Shown here: positions 22,583 to 31,230 of the stretch, piece by piece
Position numbering within the stretch: position 1 is the stretch's first letter
Layout of the letters: each line of letters opens with the position of its first letter
Source: Myxococcales bacterium
GTDB lineage: Bacteria > Myxococcota_A > Polyangia > Polyangiales > Ga0077539
Length of the DNA stretch: 64,000 nt
Assembly: GCA_016792845.1 (NCBI GenBank)
Contig: JAEUKH010000023.1
Coordinates: 1 to 64,000 of the forward strand
Reading direction: 5' to 3'
Position numbers and translations under genes: made by a program
The notes under the pieces: model-generated
The model's database searches: none
The model's input: the letters and a program-made list of their open reading frames with translations, nothing else
Told to the model about the DNA's origin: nothing

Positions 22583-25369
22583 TCAGCGCCGACGGCGGCG
22601 GCTGACGAAGAGGGCGAGGCCTGCGGCGAAGAGGGCGCCCAAGCCCTTCGAGCGCGTCTGCGTGTGGCCCACGGCGGTGCTGCACGCGCAGCCGTCACCC
22701 TGGAGCCGACGCTCGATGGGCTGATCGCCCGCGTCGCTCTCGGGGAGCGGGCCCGCGTCAGCGTTCGGGTCGCCGAGGTCTTCGGGCTGCCCGACATCCT
22801 CAGGCTGCCCCGCGTCGACGCCCGTGTCAGGGAAGCCGGCGTCGCGCGGCTCGGCCATCACGCAGGTGTGCGACGCGAGGTCACACATCTGGCCGTCGCG
22901 GCAGTCGGCGTTCGAGGCGCAACCGCAGACGTTGTTGCCCTCGGCGGTGGTGCGGCAGAGGCCGCCCGCGGGAGCCGACATGCAGCCCACGCTCATGCCG
23001 CTGCGCACGACACACGGCACGCACCGCCCGCGGGTGGTGTCACAGACCGGCATCGAGGCCATCGACGCGCAGTTGGCGTCGGGGTTGGTGGCAGGCATCG
23101 TGCGCGCCGCGCCCGGGTCGCGGGGCCCGTCAGGCAGGCAGTCGTTGTCGCTGTCGAGGTCGAGGAAGTCGGGCGCCCCGTCGCGGTCGGTGTCGACCGG
23201 GTTGGTGGGGTCTGCGCCGGCCTCTTCGCGGTCGGGCACGCTGTCACCGTCGCTGTCGGTGTCGCGGTACGAGGGCGTGCCGTCGCCGTCGAAATCGTCG
23301 CCCATGCTCGGGTCGAGGGCGCGCTCGGTGCGGGTCGGGATGCCGTCACCGTCGTCGTCGGGGTCTTGCCAATCGGGGCGCCCGTCGTTGTCGGTGTCGC
23401 GGTCACCGCCGTTGGCGCCGCCGCCCCGCTCGTCGCGATTCGGCACGCCGTCACCGTCTGCGTCGTCGCTCGGGTCGAGGAAGTCGGGCGCGCCGTTCAT
23501 GTTGCGGTCGGCGGTGCCCTCGGTGCGGTCGTCGAGCCCGTCGGCGTCGCTGTCGGTGTCGCGGTACGAGGGCGTGCCGTCGCTGTCGAAGTCGTCGCTC
23601 GCGCTCATGTCGAGGCGCGCCTCTTCGGCCGTGGCGATGCCGTCGTTGTCGTCGTCGGGGTCGAGGTGATCGGGGCGATCGTCGCCGTCGGTGTTGGTGT
23701 CGCGCCCCATGGGCCGCTCGTCGCGGGTCGCGATGGTGTCGCCGTCGTCGTCGGGATCGAGGTGATCGGGGCGGTCGTCGCCGTCGGTGTTGGCGTCGCG
23801 GCCGCCGGGGCGCTCGGTGCGGGTGTTGATGCCGTCGTTGTCGTCGTCGGGGTCGAGCGCGTCGATGACGTTGTCGCTGTCGGTGTCGACCGGGCGCATG
23901 AGGTCGCGCCCCACCTCGGTGCCGTCGTTGATCGAGTCGCCGTCGGTGTCGGGGTTGCGCGGGTCGGTGCCGATGCGCCCTTCGACGAGGTCGGTGAGGC
24001 CATCGCCGTCGGTGTCGACGTCGGCGATGCACTCGCCGCGCTCGGTGTCACAGACGGGCCGGGTGGGGTTGGTGCAGTTGGCGTTCGGGTCTCGCGACGC
24101 GATCACGCGGTTGGCGTTCGACTCGCTGCGGTCTGAGAGGCAGTCGTTGTCGCTGTCGGAGTCGAGGTAGTCGGGCGTGCCGTCGCGGTCGGTGTCGGCC
24201 GTGCAATCGCCCTCGACCGTGTCGGTGTGGCCGTCTTGGTCGGCGTCGCCCGCGGCCAGTCGGCCGAGCATCTGCAACACCACCACGCTCATCGACTCGT
24301 CGCCGTTGCCGAGCACGTTGAAGGTCACCGTCTGATCGCCGTCGGCGATGTACGGACGCATGTCGTAGAGCTCGTCGTCGCGGCGCGAGCTCGGGGTGTG
24401 GTTGCCGAGCACGGCGTCGCCCTCAAGGCCCACAGGCCAGCCCGCCGCGGTGCCCACCGAGACGTCGGCGCCGCCGAAGCTACCCGTGGTGCCGAGGGCC
24501 GCGGTGGTGCGACCGCATCCGCGCGCGAACTCCATCGCGGGCACGCCCGGCGGAGGCGTCGTTTGCTCCCAGTCGTCGGCGCCGCCCGAGAGCGTCGTGA
24601 GGTTTCGGTCGTTGACCTGAACCGTCGTGTTCTCTTGGCAGCTGTCGTACTCCCAGTTCATGTTGATCGCGGCGGCGAAGGGCTCGCCGCGGGTCGAGTT
24701 GGCCGGGCAGCGGTTCGCCGCGGGGGCCGGCAGGCGCAGCGCCCCCGAGCGGAAGCCCGCGTCGGCCACGCCCTCGAACACCACCACGCTCCGCAAGGGG
24801 GCGTAATCGAGGTCGTAGAGCACGACGAGCGAGTGGCCGAGATACTGGGGGTAGGCCGTGTGATTCCAGTGTTGGTCGCCGCGCTCGCCGACGGGCACAT
24901 TGAGGCGCCCGCCCGGGTGATTGCTGCCCACGATGGCCCGGAGGTTCTCGGTCACATCGAAGCGGAACGTGCCCCAAAGCCGTGACGCTGCGTAGGTGGC
25001 GCGGCCTTCGAGGGAGCCCACGAAGCGGCTCGAACCTGTGCCGATGGTTACCACGCGGGGGTTGCCCGCGGGCCCCGGGGGGATGGCCTGCAGCGACCCG
25101 TTGGTGATCACCGAACTGTACAAAATCGCGCGTCGCACCCGCGCCCGCCGCGGCAACTGGAGGTGAAACTCACCCGTCACCATCGTCGTCGGGGTCGACA
25201 CCGCGGCCCAGCCGTCGGTGGTTACGCCACCACGAAACGACTCGCTCACCACCGTGCGCAGCGTTTGGGCCTCGGCCCGAGGCGCCGCCACAAGGCCCGT
25301 GAAAAGCGTCGTTAGCCCAAGAAAACCGTAGCGAGCACGCAGCGTCTCGCGCCACCCAAAGCGCTTCAT
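22583..25369 (-). CDS. Secreted thrombospondin type 3 repeat protein with MYXO-CTERM-like sorting tail
   Basis: 928 residues from ATG 25369 (a longer frame starts at 25387). Signal peptide MKRFGWRETLRARYGFLGLT... ends near AEA. Residues ~30-380 form a non-repetitive domain. Then come many Asp-rich calcium-binding TSP3 repeats (pattern DTDGDGLTDLVEG, DPDDDGDGIPTRTE). A Cys-rich segment follows, and the C-terminus has DGCACSTAV, a hydrophobic helix GLGALFAAGLALFV and RRRRR. This Cys + helix + Arg-cluster design matches the MYXO-CTERM sorting domain known in Myxococcales, expected to anchor the protein to the cell surface by a myxosortase-type enzyme. No such protease is in the window. Confidence 0.88.
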   Translation of the reverse strand: MKRFGWRETLRARYGFLGLTTLFTGLVAAPRAEAQTLRTVVSESFRGGVTTDGWAAVSTPTTMVTGEFHLQLPRRARVRRAILYSSVITNGSLQAIPPGPAGNPRVVTIGTGSSRFVGSLEGRATYAASRLWGTFRFDVTENLRAIVGSNHPGGRLNVPVGERGDQHWNHTAYPQYLGHSLVVLYDLDYAPLRSVVVFEGVADAGFRSGALRLPAPAANRCPANSTRGEPFAAAINMNWEYDSCQENTTVQVNDRNLTTLSGGADDWEQTTPPPGVPAMEFARGCGRTTAALGTTGSFGGADVSVGTAAGWPVGLEGDAVLGNHTPSSRRDDELYDMRPYIADGDQTVTFNVLGNGDESMSVVVLQMLGRLAAGDADQDGHTDTVEGDCTADTDRDGTPDYLDSDSDNDCLSDRSESNANRVIASRDPNANCTNPTRPVCDTERGECIADVDTDGDGLTDLVEGRIGTDPRNPDTDGDSINDGTEVGRDLMRPVDTDSDNVIDALDPDDDNDGINTRTERPGGRDANTDGDDRPDHLDPDDDGDTIATRDERPMGRDTNTDGDDRPDHLDPDDDNDGIATAEEARLDMSASDDFDSDGTPSYRDTDSDADGLDDRTEGTADRNMNGAPDFLDPSDDADGDGVPNRDERGGGANGGDRDTDNDGRPDWQDPDDDGDGIPTRTERALDPSMGDDFDGDGTPSYRDTDSDGDSVPDREEAGADPTNPVDTDRDGAPDFLDLDSDNDCLPDGPRDPGAARTMPATNPDANCASMASMPVCDTTRGRCVPCVVRSGMSVGCMSAPAGGLCRTTAEGNNVCGCASNADCRDGQMCDLASHTCVMAEPRDAGFPDTGVDAGQPEDVGQPEDLGDPNADAGPLPESDAGDQPIERRLQGDGCACSTAVGHTQTRSKGLGALFAAGLALFVSRRRRR

Positions 25370-25544
25370 CGGGCCGTCGCATCGCACGGTTTGGCCCCCG
25401 CTTCAACCCTCGCCAGGGCTCAAAATGTCGTGCGGCGCCGAGAGTGTAAGGCTTGCACGGGCCCGATGGCGCTTGCGCGTCGCGGCGGGTCAAGGCGACC
25501 GCAGGGGACGCAGACGGTCCGAACCCCACCCGACGATGGGCGAT
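25370..25544. other. Intergenic leader of the TSP3 protein
   Basis: No gene-like frame or clear promoter seen; the octamer tract begins at its end. Confidence 0.35.
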
Positions 25545-25608
25545 GGGGCGACGGGGCGACGGGGCGACGGGGCAACGGGGCGACGGGGCAACGGGGCGAC
25601 GGGGCGAC
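25545..25608. repeat. Octamer tandem repeat, eight units
   Basis: Eight consecutive 8-bp units GGGGCGAC, two of them GGGGCAAC. The tract is likely to change length by slippage. Frames crossing it give Arg/Pro repeats that are not proteins. Confidence 0.92.
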
Positions 25609-25610
25609 GA

Positions 25611-25633
25611 GGGGCGACCACGAGGGTCGCCCC
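25611..25633. repeat. Hairpin element of a second family
   Basis: Arms GGGGCGACC and GGTCGCCCC with loop ACGAG, followed by TAC. It resembles the neighbouring array unit in layout but has a different stem, like interspersed REP-type palindromes. Confidence 0.75.
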
Positions 25634-25637
25634 TACA

Positions 25638-26042
25638 GGCCAATCGTTCGCGGTTTGCGTAGGGGCAGGCCTTGTGCCTGCCCGATACCGCCCGCCGGCC
25701 AATCGTCCGCGGTTTGGTGGGGGCAGGCCTTGTGCCTGCCCGTCGACGCCCACCGGCCAATCGTCCGCGGTTTGTGTGGGGGCAGGCCTTGTGCCTGCCC
25801 GATACCGCCCACCGGCCAATCGTTCGCGGTTTGCGTAGGGGCAGGCCTTGTGCCTGCCCGTCGACGCCCACCGGCCAATCGTCCGCGGTTTGGTGGGGGC
25901 AGGCCTTGTGCCTGCCCGATATCGCCCACCGGCCAATCGTCCGCGGTTTGGTGGGGGCAGGCCTTGTGCCTGCCCGATATCGCCCACCGGCCAATCGTCC
26001 GCGGTTTGGTGGGGGCAGGCCTTGTGCCTGCCCGTCGACGCC
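25638..26042. repeat. Array of seven 58-59 bp hairpin repeats
   Basis: Seven copies of a hairpin GGGCAGGC-CTTGT-GCCTGCCC begin at 25663, 25721, 25780, 25839, 25897, 25955 and 26013. Between hairpins is a conserved segment containing GGCCAATCGTCCGCGGTTTG (sometimes TTCGCGG) and a short variable block that is GTCGAC, GATATC or GATACC. The last copy stops at the base before the stop codon of the sensor kinase gene. Spacers are nearly identical, so this is not a CRISPR array. It looks like a tandemly amplified REP-type palindromic unit. Confidence 0.93.
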
Positions 26043-28436
26043 CTAACGCAAAACGTCGCGCGGAATCGACACCGTAAAGCTCGCGCCAGCCCCCGGCGCG
26101 CTCCTAAGCGTCAGGGTGCCACCGTGGGCCTTGATGTGCTTCAGCGAGACCGCAAGACCAAGGCCCGAGCCGTCAGGGCGCGTCGAATAGAAGGGTTCGA
26201 ACACCCTCTCGTGCAGCGCGGGTTCGATGCCCGGCCCGTGATCGTCGACGGTGATCGAGAGCGCCTCAGGGCGCGCGTCGACCGCGAGGGTGACCGGCAG
26301 CGCGGCGGGCGACACCGCCGCGGCGTTGTCGAGCAGGTGGTCGAGGCACTGGCGAATCAGGGTCTCGTCGACCTGGGCCGTGAAGTCTTCGCCGTGTGTG
26401 GTGAGGGCGGTGCGAAGGCCGGGGTGGCGGCTCCGGGCGGCCGCGAGCGCTTCGTCGGCGAGCTCCCGCAGGTCGATCGAAGACCTGCGCGGCGCGGAGG
26501 TTCGTGCGAAATCGAGCAGGGCCTTGAGGTTGCGTTCGAGGCGCTTGATGGCCTCGGCGGCAAGGTCGAGGTGCTCGCGCTCGGGGGCGTCGAGGTCGTT
26601 GCGGGCGCGCAACATCTGGACGTTCATGGCCACCGAGGTGAGGGGCGTCCGAATGTCGTGGGCGAGGGCCGTCGCGAAGGCTCCGAGCGCGGCGAGTCGG
26701 CGGGCCTCTTCGAGCTCCCGCGCGAGAGCCACGGCGTCGGTGACGTCTTGGGTGATGACCGTCACGCCGGTGGGGTGTCCGAGGCGATCGTTGAAGGGCG
26801 CCACGGTGACGTCGAAGACGCGGGTGGCGCCGTCGGGTAGCGTGAGCGAGAGCGCGGGGCGGTGCACCACCTGGGTCGCGTCGTGCGCGATGGCGGCAAC
26901 AATTTCAGCCGTCTCGGGGGTCTTGAGCGAGGGCAGGAGCTCGTCGAAATAGTGCCGCCCGCGAGCCTCCCGGGGGCTGATCCCGGTCTCCCGAGAGAGC
27001 TTGTCGTTCCACCAACGGACGCGAAAATCTCTGTCGATGGCGGTGACCCCGACGGGCAAGCTGTTGATGAGGTCTTCGAGGAGGGCCTCGTAATCTTCGA
27101 GGTCGCGGGTCGCACCCGCCGCGGCGGCATAGAGGGCAAAGTTCTCAAGCTTGAGCGCAAGGTGATCGCCCAAGGCCACGCTCTGCTCGACCGCCGACCG
27201 GGTCATCCGCGCCCCGCGCGCGATCACCAACACACCGTAGAGCGCTCCGCTGCGCCGCACCGGCACCAGCATCGCGGCGTCGAGGCGCTCAAGCCAGCCG
27301 AGCATCGCGACGGGCACCTCGGGCGCATGAGCCCGCGCAAAATGGGCCCGCGGGTGGGCATCACAGAGCGCCAGGAGCGCCGCGTCGGCGGCCGCGGTGG
27401 CGCCGAGGGGCCGACCCTCGCCGTGCAGAAAACGAACCGGCGCGTCGGTGATCTCTGCCACCGCGGCCTCGATGGTGCTGAGCACCTCGGCGGGCTCGAC
27501 CACCGGCGAGAGCCTCTGGACGGCGCGCTCGAGCACCCCCCGCGGCGCCTCGCGGGTGAGCCGTCGCGCCCAACGCGGCGAGCGCTGCTCAAGCCACGCG
27601 TTGACCCAAGTGGCCGCCACCGGAGGAACCCCCGCGAGCACCACCGCCGCGAGGGCCGGCGACGACCGCTCGGCGAGGAAGCGGTAGAGCGGCATCGCGG
27701 CGACGCCGACGTAACCCGCGAAGAGCGCCGAGAGCCCCAACGCAAGGGCGATTTCAACCAGAAGCTCGCGGCTCTCGTAGAGATGGTACCGGAGCACCGC
27801 GGCGCCCGTGCCGCCCACCACGAGGAGGGTCATCAGCGTGGCGCGAAGCAGCACCGAGGTGGCATGGGCCTCGGTGTGCGCCGGCGGGCCCATGGTGCCA
27901 AAAATGACCCCCGAGGCGAGCCACGGGACCACCACGCTGGCCTGCACGAAGAGCACCGCGTTCGAGGGGCGTCGCTGCCCCTCAGGCACCGCCGCGCGCC
28001 AGTTGCGTTGCAGGTAGTACACCGTCGAGACGAACGACGGCGTCATCAAGAGGTTCATCAAGAGCCGGCCCGAGGGGCTCTCGCGCGGCACCGAGAGGCT
28101 CACGAGCACCGCCGCGAGGTTCATCGCGAGGAGCCCGTACACGAGCGGGCGCGGCGCAGGCTGGTTGCGCGGAAAGCTCTGCGCGAAGAAGACCAACAAG
28201 GTCACCGAGGTGAAGGCCGAGAGCGTCCCGAGGGTGTGAATGAGCTGGTGGTCGGCCGCCACGCCGCCCAGAAAGAGGAGCACGAAGGCCGCGAGGCAGC
28301 CGTTGGTGACGTGCGCGAGGCGACGAAAATGCCGGGTGTCGCTGCGCTCTCCGAGGTCGCGCCCGACGCGGCGCAAGAGCAGCTCGATCAGCGCCGCAGC
28401 GAAGAGCGCCACCGTGATCGCCGTGCCGAGCGCCAT
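26043..28436 (-). CDS. Membrane sensor histidine kinase (7TM-like N-terminus, GAF-like, PAS, HisKA, HATPase)
   Basis: 797 residues. About eight hydrophobic segments occupy residues 1-270. A GAF-like region (~300-440), a PAS domain (~445-570, DRDFRVRWWNDKLSRETG) and a HisKA helix with phospho-acceptor His593 in ALAHDIRTPLTS follow. The ATPase domain shows N box LDHLLDNAAAV, G1 DDHGPGIEP, F box FEPFYST and G2 GSGLGLAVSLKHIKAHGG. The start ATG directly follows the stop of the response regulator gene (TGAATG), so the pair is co-translated. The stimulus is unknown. Its 3' end abuts the hairpin array. Confidence 0.93.
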   Translation of the reverse strand: MALGTAITVALFAAALIELLLRRVGRDLGERSDTRHFRRLAHVTNGCLAAFVLLFLGGVAADHQLIHTLGTLSAFTSVTLLVFFAQSFPRNQPAPRPLVYGLLAMNLAAVLVSLSVPRESPSGRLLMNLLMTPSFVSTVYYLQRNWRAAVPEGQRRPSNAVLFVQASVVVPWLASGVIFGTMGPPAHTEAHATSVLLRATLMTLLVVGGTGAAVLRYHLYESRELLVEIALALGLSALFAGYVGVAAMPLYRFLAERSSPALAAVVLAGVPPVAATWVNAWLEQRSPRWARRLTREAPRGVLERAVQRLSPVVEPAEVLSTIEAAVAEITDAPVRFLHGEGRPLGATAAADAALLALCDAHPRAHFARAHAPEVPVAMLGWLERLDAAMLVPVRRSGALYGVLVIARGARMTRSAVEQSVALGDHLALKLENFALYAAAAGATRDLEDYEALLEDLINSLPVGVTAIDRDFRVRWWNDKLSRETGISPREARGRHYFDELLPSLKTPETAEIVAAIAHDATQVVHRPALSLTLPDGATRVFDVTVAPFNDRLGHPTGVTVITQDVTDAVALARELEEARRLAALGAFATALAHDIRTPLTSVAMNVQMLRARNDLDAPEREHLDLAAEAIKRLERNLKALLDFARTSAPRRSSIDLRELADEALAAARSRHPGLRTALTTHGEDFTAQVDETLIRQCLDHLLDNAAAVSPAALPVTLAVDARPEALSITVDDHGPGIEPALHERVFEPFYSTRPDGSGLGLAVSLKHIKAHGGTLTLRSAPGAGASFTVSIPRDVLR

Positions 28437-29903
28437 TCACTCACCCGTCGACGGCGCGCCCTTGTGGAGCGGCACCGTACCCGTGAGCGCCCCGGGCGGC
28501 CGCTCGATGCCATACTCACGGATCTTGCGGTCGAGGGTCGGGCGCGTGATGCCCAGCACCGCGCAGCTGCGGCGCTTGTTCCACCCGGTGGTCTGGAGCA
28601 CCATGGCGATGTGCCGATGCTCGACCTCGCGGAGCGTCGCGATGCTCTTCAGGTCGGGCGCGTGCGCGGCCCCCTCGGGGCTGTCCTCGTCGAGCGCCTC
28701 GGGCGCGCTCTCGTGGCCCTCTTCGTCGAGGGTGATGGGCAGCGACGAGGCCTCGAGCACCTCGCCCTTGGTGAGCACCACCGCGCGGGTGAGGGCGTTC
28801 TCGAGCTCGCGCACGTTGCCCGGCCAAGGGTACCGCGCGATCACGTCGAGGGCCTCGCGCGAGACGTAACGAATGCGCTTGTGTTGCTCTCGCACGATCT
28901 TCGCGACGAGGTGGTCGACCAAGGGCCCGAGGTCGTCGCGGCGCTCGCGCAAGGGCGGGAGGTGAAGCTCGACCACCCGCAGTCGGTAAAAGAGATCCTC
29001 GCGGAAGCTCCCCTCGCGCACCATCGCGGGCAGGTCGCGGTGGGTCGCCGTCAAGATGCGCGCCCGCAGCGGCACCGGGCGAGGGTCACCGACGCGCTCG
29101 AAGACGCGCTCTTGAACGACCCTGAGGAGCTTGCTCTGAAGCTCCAGCGGAAGCTCGCCGATCTCGTCGAGGAAGAGCGTGCCCGAGCCCGCCAGGGCGA
29201 AGCGACCCGGCTTGTCGGCCACGGCCCCGGTGAAGGCGCCCCGCACGTGCCCAAACAGCTCGCTCTCCAACAACTCTCGCGGAAAGGCTGAGCAGTTCAC
29301 CGCCACAAAGGGTTGGTCGCGGGTCGCGCTCGAGAAGTGAATGGCCCGCGCCACGAGCTCCTTGCCCGTGCCCGATTCGCCCGTCACCAACACCGTCGCG
29401 TTCGAGGTCGACACCCGGCCGATGGTCTTGAACACCTCGCGCATCGCCGGCGTGCGACCCACGATGCTGTCAACCTGGTGATCGCGCGCGGCGGTCTCGA
29501 CCAGCGAGTCGACCCGGGCCGCGAGCTCCCGCGACTCCAGGGCCCGCAGTACGGTGATCTTGAGGCGCTCGATGTCGAGCGGTTTGACGAGAAAATCCCA
29601 CGCGCCGCGCTGCATCGCGGTGATCGTCGAGCGCATGTCGTCGCGGGCCGTGATCACCACCACCGGCGGCACCCGCTCGCGCCCCTCAAGCTGCGCGAGC
29701 ACCTCGAGCCCGTCGAGCCCAGGCAGCCCGAGGTCGAGGAGCACCAGGTCGACCCCCCCCGCGGTGATCGCGGCGAGCCCGCTCGGGCCGTCTTCGGCGG
29801 CGCTCACCGAGTACCCAAGGTCTGCCAGAAAACGCGAGAGCGACCGACGGATCGATCGGTCGTCGTCGACCACAAGGATGTTCGATTGTGATGGGGCGCT
29901 CAC
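28437..29903 (-). CDS. NtrC-family sigma-54-dependent response regulator
   Basis: Phospho-activated enhancer-binding protein that drives sigma-54 RNA polymerase. 488 residues. Receiver domain 8-125 with VVDDD and phospho-acceptor Asp57 (LLDLGLPGLDG). AAA+ domain ~145-385: Walker A GESGTGKE, sigma-54 contact loop GAFTGA, Walker B GTLFLDEIGELPL, and the R-finger region FREDLFYRLRVVELHLPPLR. The C-terminal Fis-type HTH is in WNKRRSCAVLGITRPTLDRKI. It is the first gene of the two-component operon; the cognate kinase is immediately downstream. Target promoters unknown. Confidence 0.96.
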   Translation of the reverse strand: MSAPSQSNILVVDDDRSIRRSLSRFLADLGYSVSAAEDGPSGLAAITAGGVDLVLLDLGLPGLDGLEVLAQLEGRERVPPVVVITARDDMRSTITAMQRGAWDFLVKPLDIERLKITVLRALESRELAARVDSLVETAARDHQVDSIVGRTPAMREVFKTIGRVSTSNATVLVTGESGTGKELVARAIHFSSATRDQPFVAVNCSAFPRELLESELFGHVRGAFTGAVADKPGRFALAGSGTLFLDEIGELPLELQSKLLRVVQERVFERVGDPRPVPLRARILTATHRDLPAMVREGSFREDLFYRLRVVELHLPPLRERRDDLGPLVDHLVAKIVREQHKRIRYVSREALDVIARYPWPGNVRELENALTRAVVLTKGEVLEASSLPITLDEEGHESAPEALDEDSPEGAAHAPDLKSIATLREVEHRHIAMVLQTTGWNKRRSCAVLGITRPTLDRKIREYGIERPPGALTGTVPLHKGAPSTGE

Positions 29904-30026
29904 GGGGGCTTACACCGGCTCGTGGGGGGTCAGATGCTCTGAGCGGGCGCAGGGTTGCGCTCATTTGCGACAAGGGTTGCGCGCGGGCGAGCCCTGAAGG
30001 TACGGTGCAGGGTGAAGGTGTCGTCG

Positions 30027-30443
30027 ATGGGGTTGCAAGCCAGCGTGAAAAAAATCGAGGGTCTCCTCGGCGAGCTTCGTTGGCCGGTGATTTCGCTGGG
30101 CCCGGGCACCTGGCGCTCGTCGTTTCGGGGCAAGACGACGGTCTTCCCGTTGGTGATCCAGGTGCAGCCGCAGGGCGACCGCGCGTGGTGCAAGCTGGCG
30201 GTGCTGCCCGTGGTGCGGCTCCCGGCCGACCCCGAGAAGGCCGAGAAGCTCTACGCGCGGCTCTTGCGCTTGAACGGCGAGATGCTCCTCTCGCGCTTCT
30301 CGCTCGACGAAGACGGCGACGTGATCCTCTCGGTTGAGTTTCCGATCGGCGAGCTTGACCCGAGCGAGCTGCGCGACAGCCTCGACGTGCTCTCGGTGTA
30401 CGCCGAGCGCCACCACGTCGAGCTGCGCCAGCTCGTGGCCTGA
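30027..30443 (+). CDS. YbjN-like domain protein
   Basis: 138 residues from ATG 30027 (upstream part of the frame has no protein character). The alternating pattern RSSFRGKTTVFPLVIQVQ, WCKLAVLPVVRLP, LLRLNGEMLLSRFSLDEDGDVILSVEFP is typical of the YbjN/type III chaperone-like fold. Molecular role unknown. It is followed 11 bases later by the crotonase gene on the same strand. Confidence 0.68.
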   Translation: MGLQASVKKIEGLLGELRWPVISLGPGTWRSSFRGKTTVFPLVIQVQPQGDRAWCKLAVLPVVRLPADPEKAEKLYARLLRLNGEMLLSRFSLDEDGDVILSVEFPIGELDPSELRDSLDVLSVYAERHHVELRQLVA

Positions 30444-30454
30444 GCGCCCCGCCC

Positions 30455-31219
30455 ATGACCGTCAGCGTTGAGGCCGAGGGCCCCGTCACCGTGGTGACCA
30501 TCAACCGGGTCGCGCGCCGCAACGCCATCGACCGCGCCACCGCCGACGCCCTCGCCGCGGCCTTCCGCGCCTTCGACGCCGACCCCGAGGCCCGGGTCGC
30601 AGTGCTCACCGGCGCGGGCGGCACCTTCTGCGCCGGCGCCGACCTCAGGGCCGTCGCCGAAGGCACCCCCAACCGCCTCGATCCAGAGGGTGACGCCCCC
30701 CTCGGGGTCTCGCGACTCGCTCTCTCAAAGCCCGTCATCGCCGCGGTGTCGGGCTACGCCGTCGCGGGGGGCCTCGAGCTCGCGCTCTGGTGCGACCTCA
30801 GGGTCGCCGACGACGACGCGGTCTTCGGCGTCTTCTGTCGCCGCTGGGGCGTGCCCCTCATCGACGGGGGCTCGGTGCGCCTGCCCCAAATCATAGGCCT
30901 CGGTCGCGCCCTCGACCTCATCCTCACGGGCCGCGCCGTGGGCGCCCAAGAAGCCCTCGCGATGGGCCTCGTGAGCCGCGTGGTGCCTCGGGGCGAGAGC
31001 CTCACGGCCGCCATCGCCCTCGCCGTCGAGCTCGCCGCGCTGCCCCAAGTCTGCCTCCGCGGCGACCGCGAGAGCGTCTACGCCGCCCTCAACAGACCCC
31101 TCGACGAGGCGCTGCGGCGCGAGTTCGAGATCGGGCAGCGCGCCCTCTCTGCCGAGACCCTCGCCGGGGCCACCCGCTTCGCCCACGGGGCAGGTCGGCA
31201 CGGTCAGCGCGACTCTTGA
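30455..31219 (+). CDS. Enoyl-CoA hydratase/isomerase (crotonase) family protein
   Basis: 254 residues. Oxyanion-hole segments are GTFCAGADLRAV and SGYAVAGGLELALWCDLRVA. The subfamily motif RRWGVPLIDGGSVRLPQIIG is present. In this subfamily the two Glu used by classical enoyl-CoA hydratase (the PE of the PExxLG loop, and one in the next helix) are not visible here, so the reaction may not be a simple hydration. Likely acyl-CoA metabolism. Its stop is within a palindrome-containing convergent junction. Confidence 0.85.
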   Translation: MTVSVEAEGPVTVVTINRVARRNAIDRATADALAAAFRAFDADPEARVAVLTGAGGTFCAGADLRAVAEGTPNRLDPEGDAPLGVSRLALSKPVIAAVSGYAVAGGLELALWCDLRVADDDAVFGVFCRRWGVPLIDGGSVRLPQIIGLGRALDLILTGRAVGAQEALAMGLVSRVVPRGESLTAAIALAVELAALPQVCLRGDRESVYAALNRPLDEALRREFEIGQRALSAETLAGATRFAHGAGRHGQRDS

Positions 31220-31230
31220 CAGTGTGTCAA
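31216..31230. repeat. TTGAC-N5-GTCAA palindrome at a convergent gene junction
   Basis: Arms TTGACA and TGTCAA around GTG. It overlaps the crotonase stop and the end of the convergent lipoprotein gene. Confidence 0.8.

Noticed and set aside
22565..24136. Val/Gly-rich plus-strand frame opposite TSP3 repeats
   Set aside because: It mirrors the Asp-rich repeats (GTC/GAC codons) on the other strand; no independent features.
25638..26042. CRISPR array
   Set aside because: Repeats have regular period, but the segments between hairpins are nearly identical rather than unique spacers, and no cas gene is present.
25391..26077. Proteins encoded across the hairpin array on both strands
   Set aside because: Six frames are open only because the repeat lacks stops; products are exact repeats of the DNA unit, without ribosome sites.
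26862..29291. 809-residue frame opposite the two-component genes
   Set aside because: Antisense shadow with no protein-like features; both minus-strand genes have full sets of family motifs.
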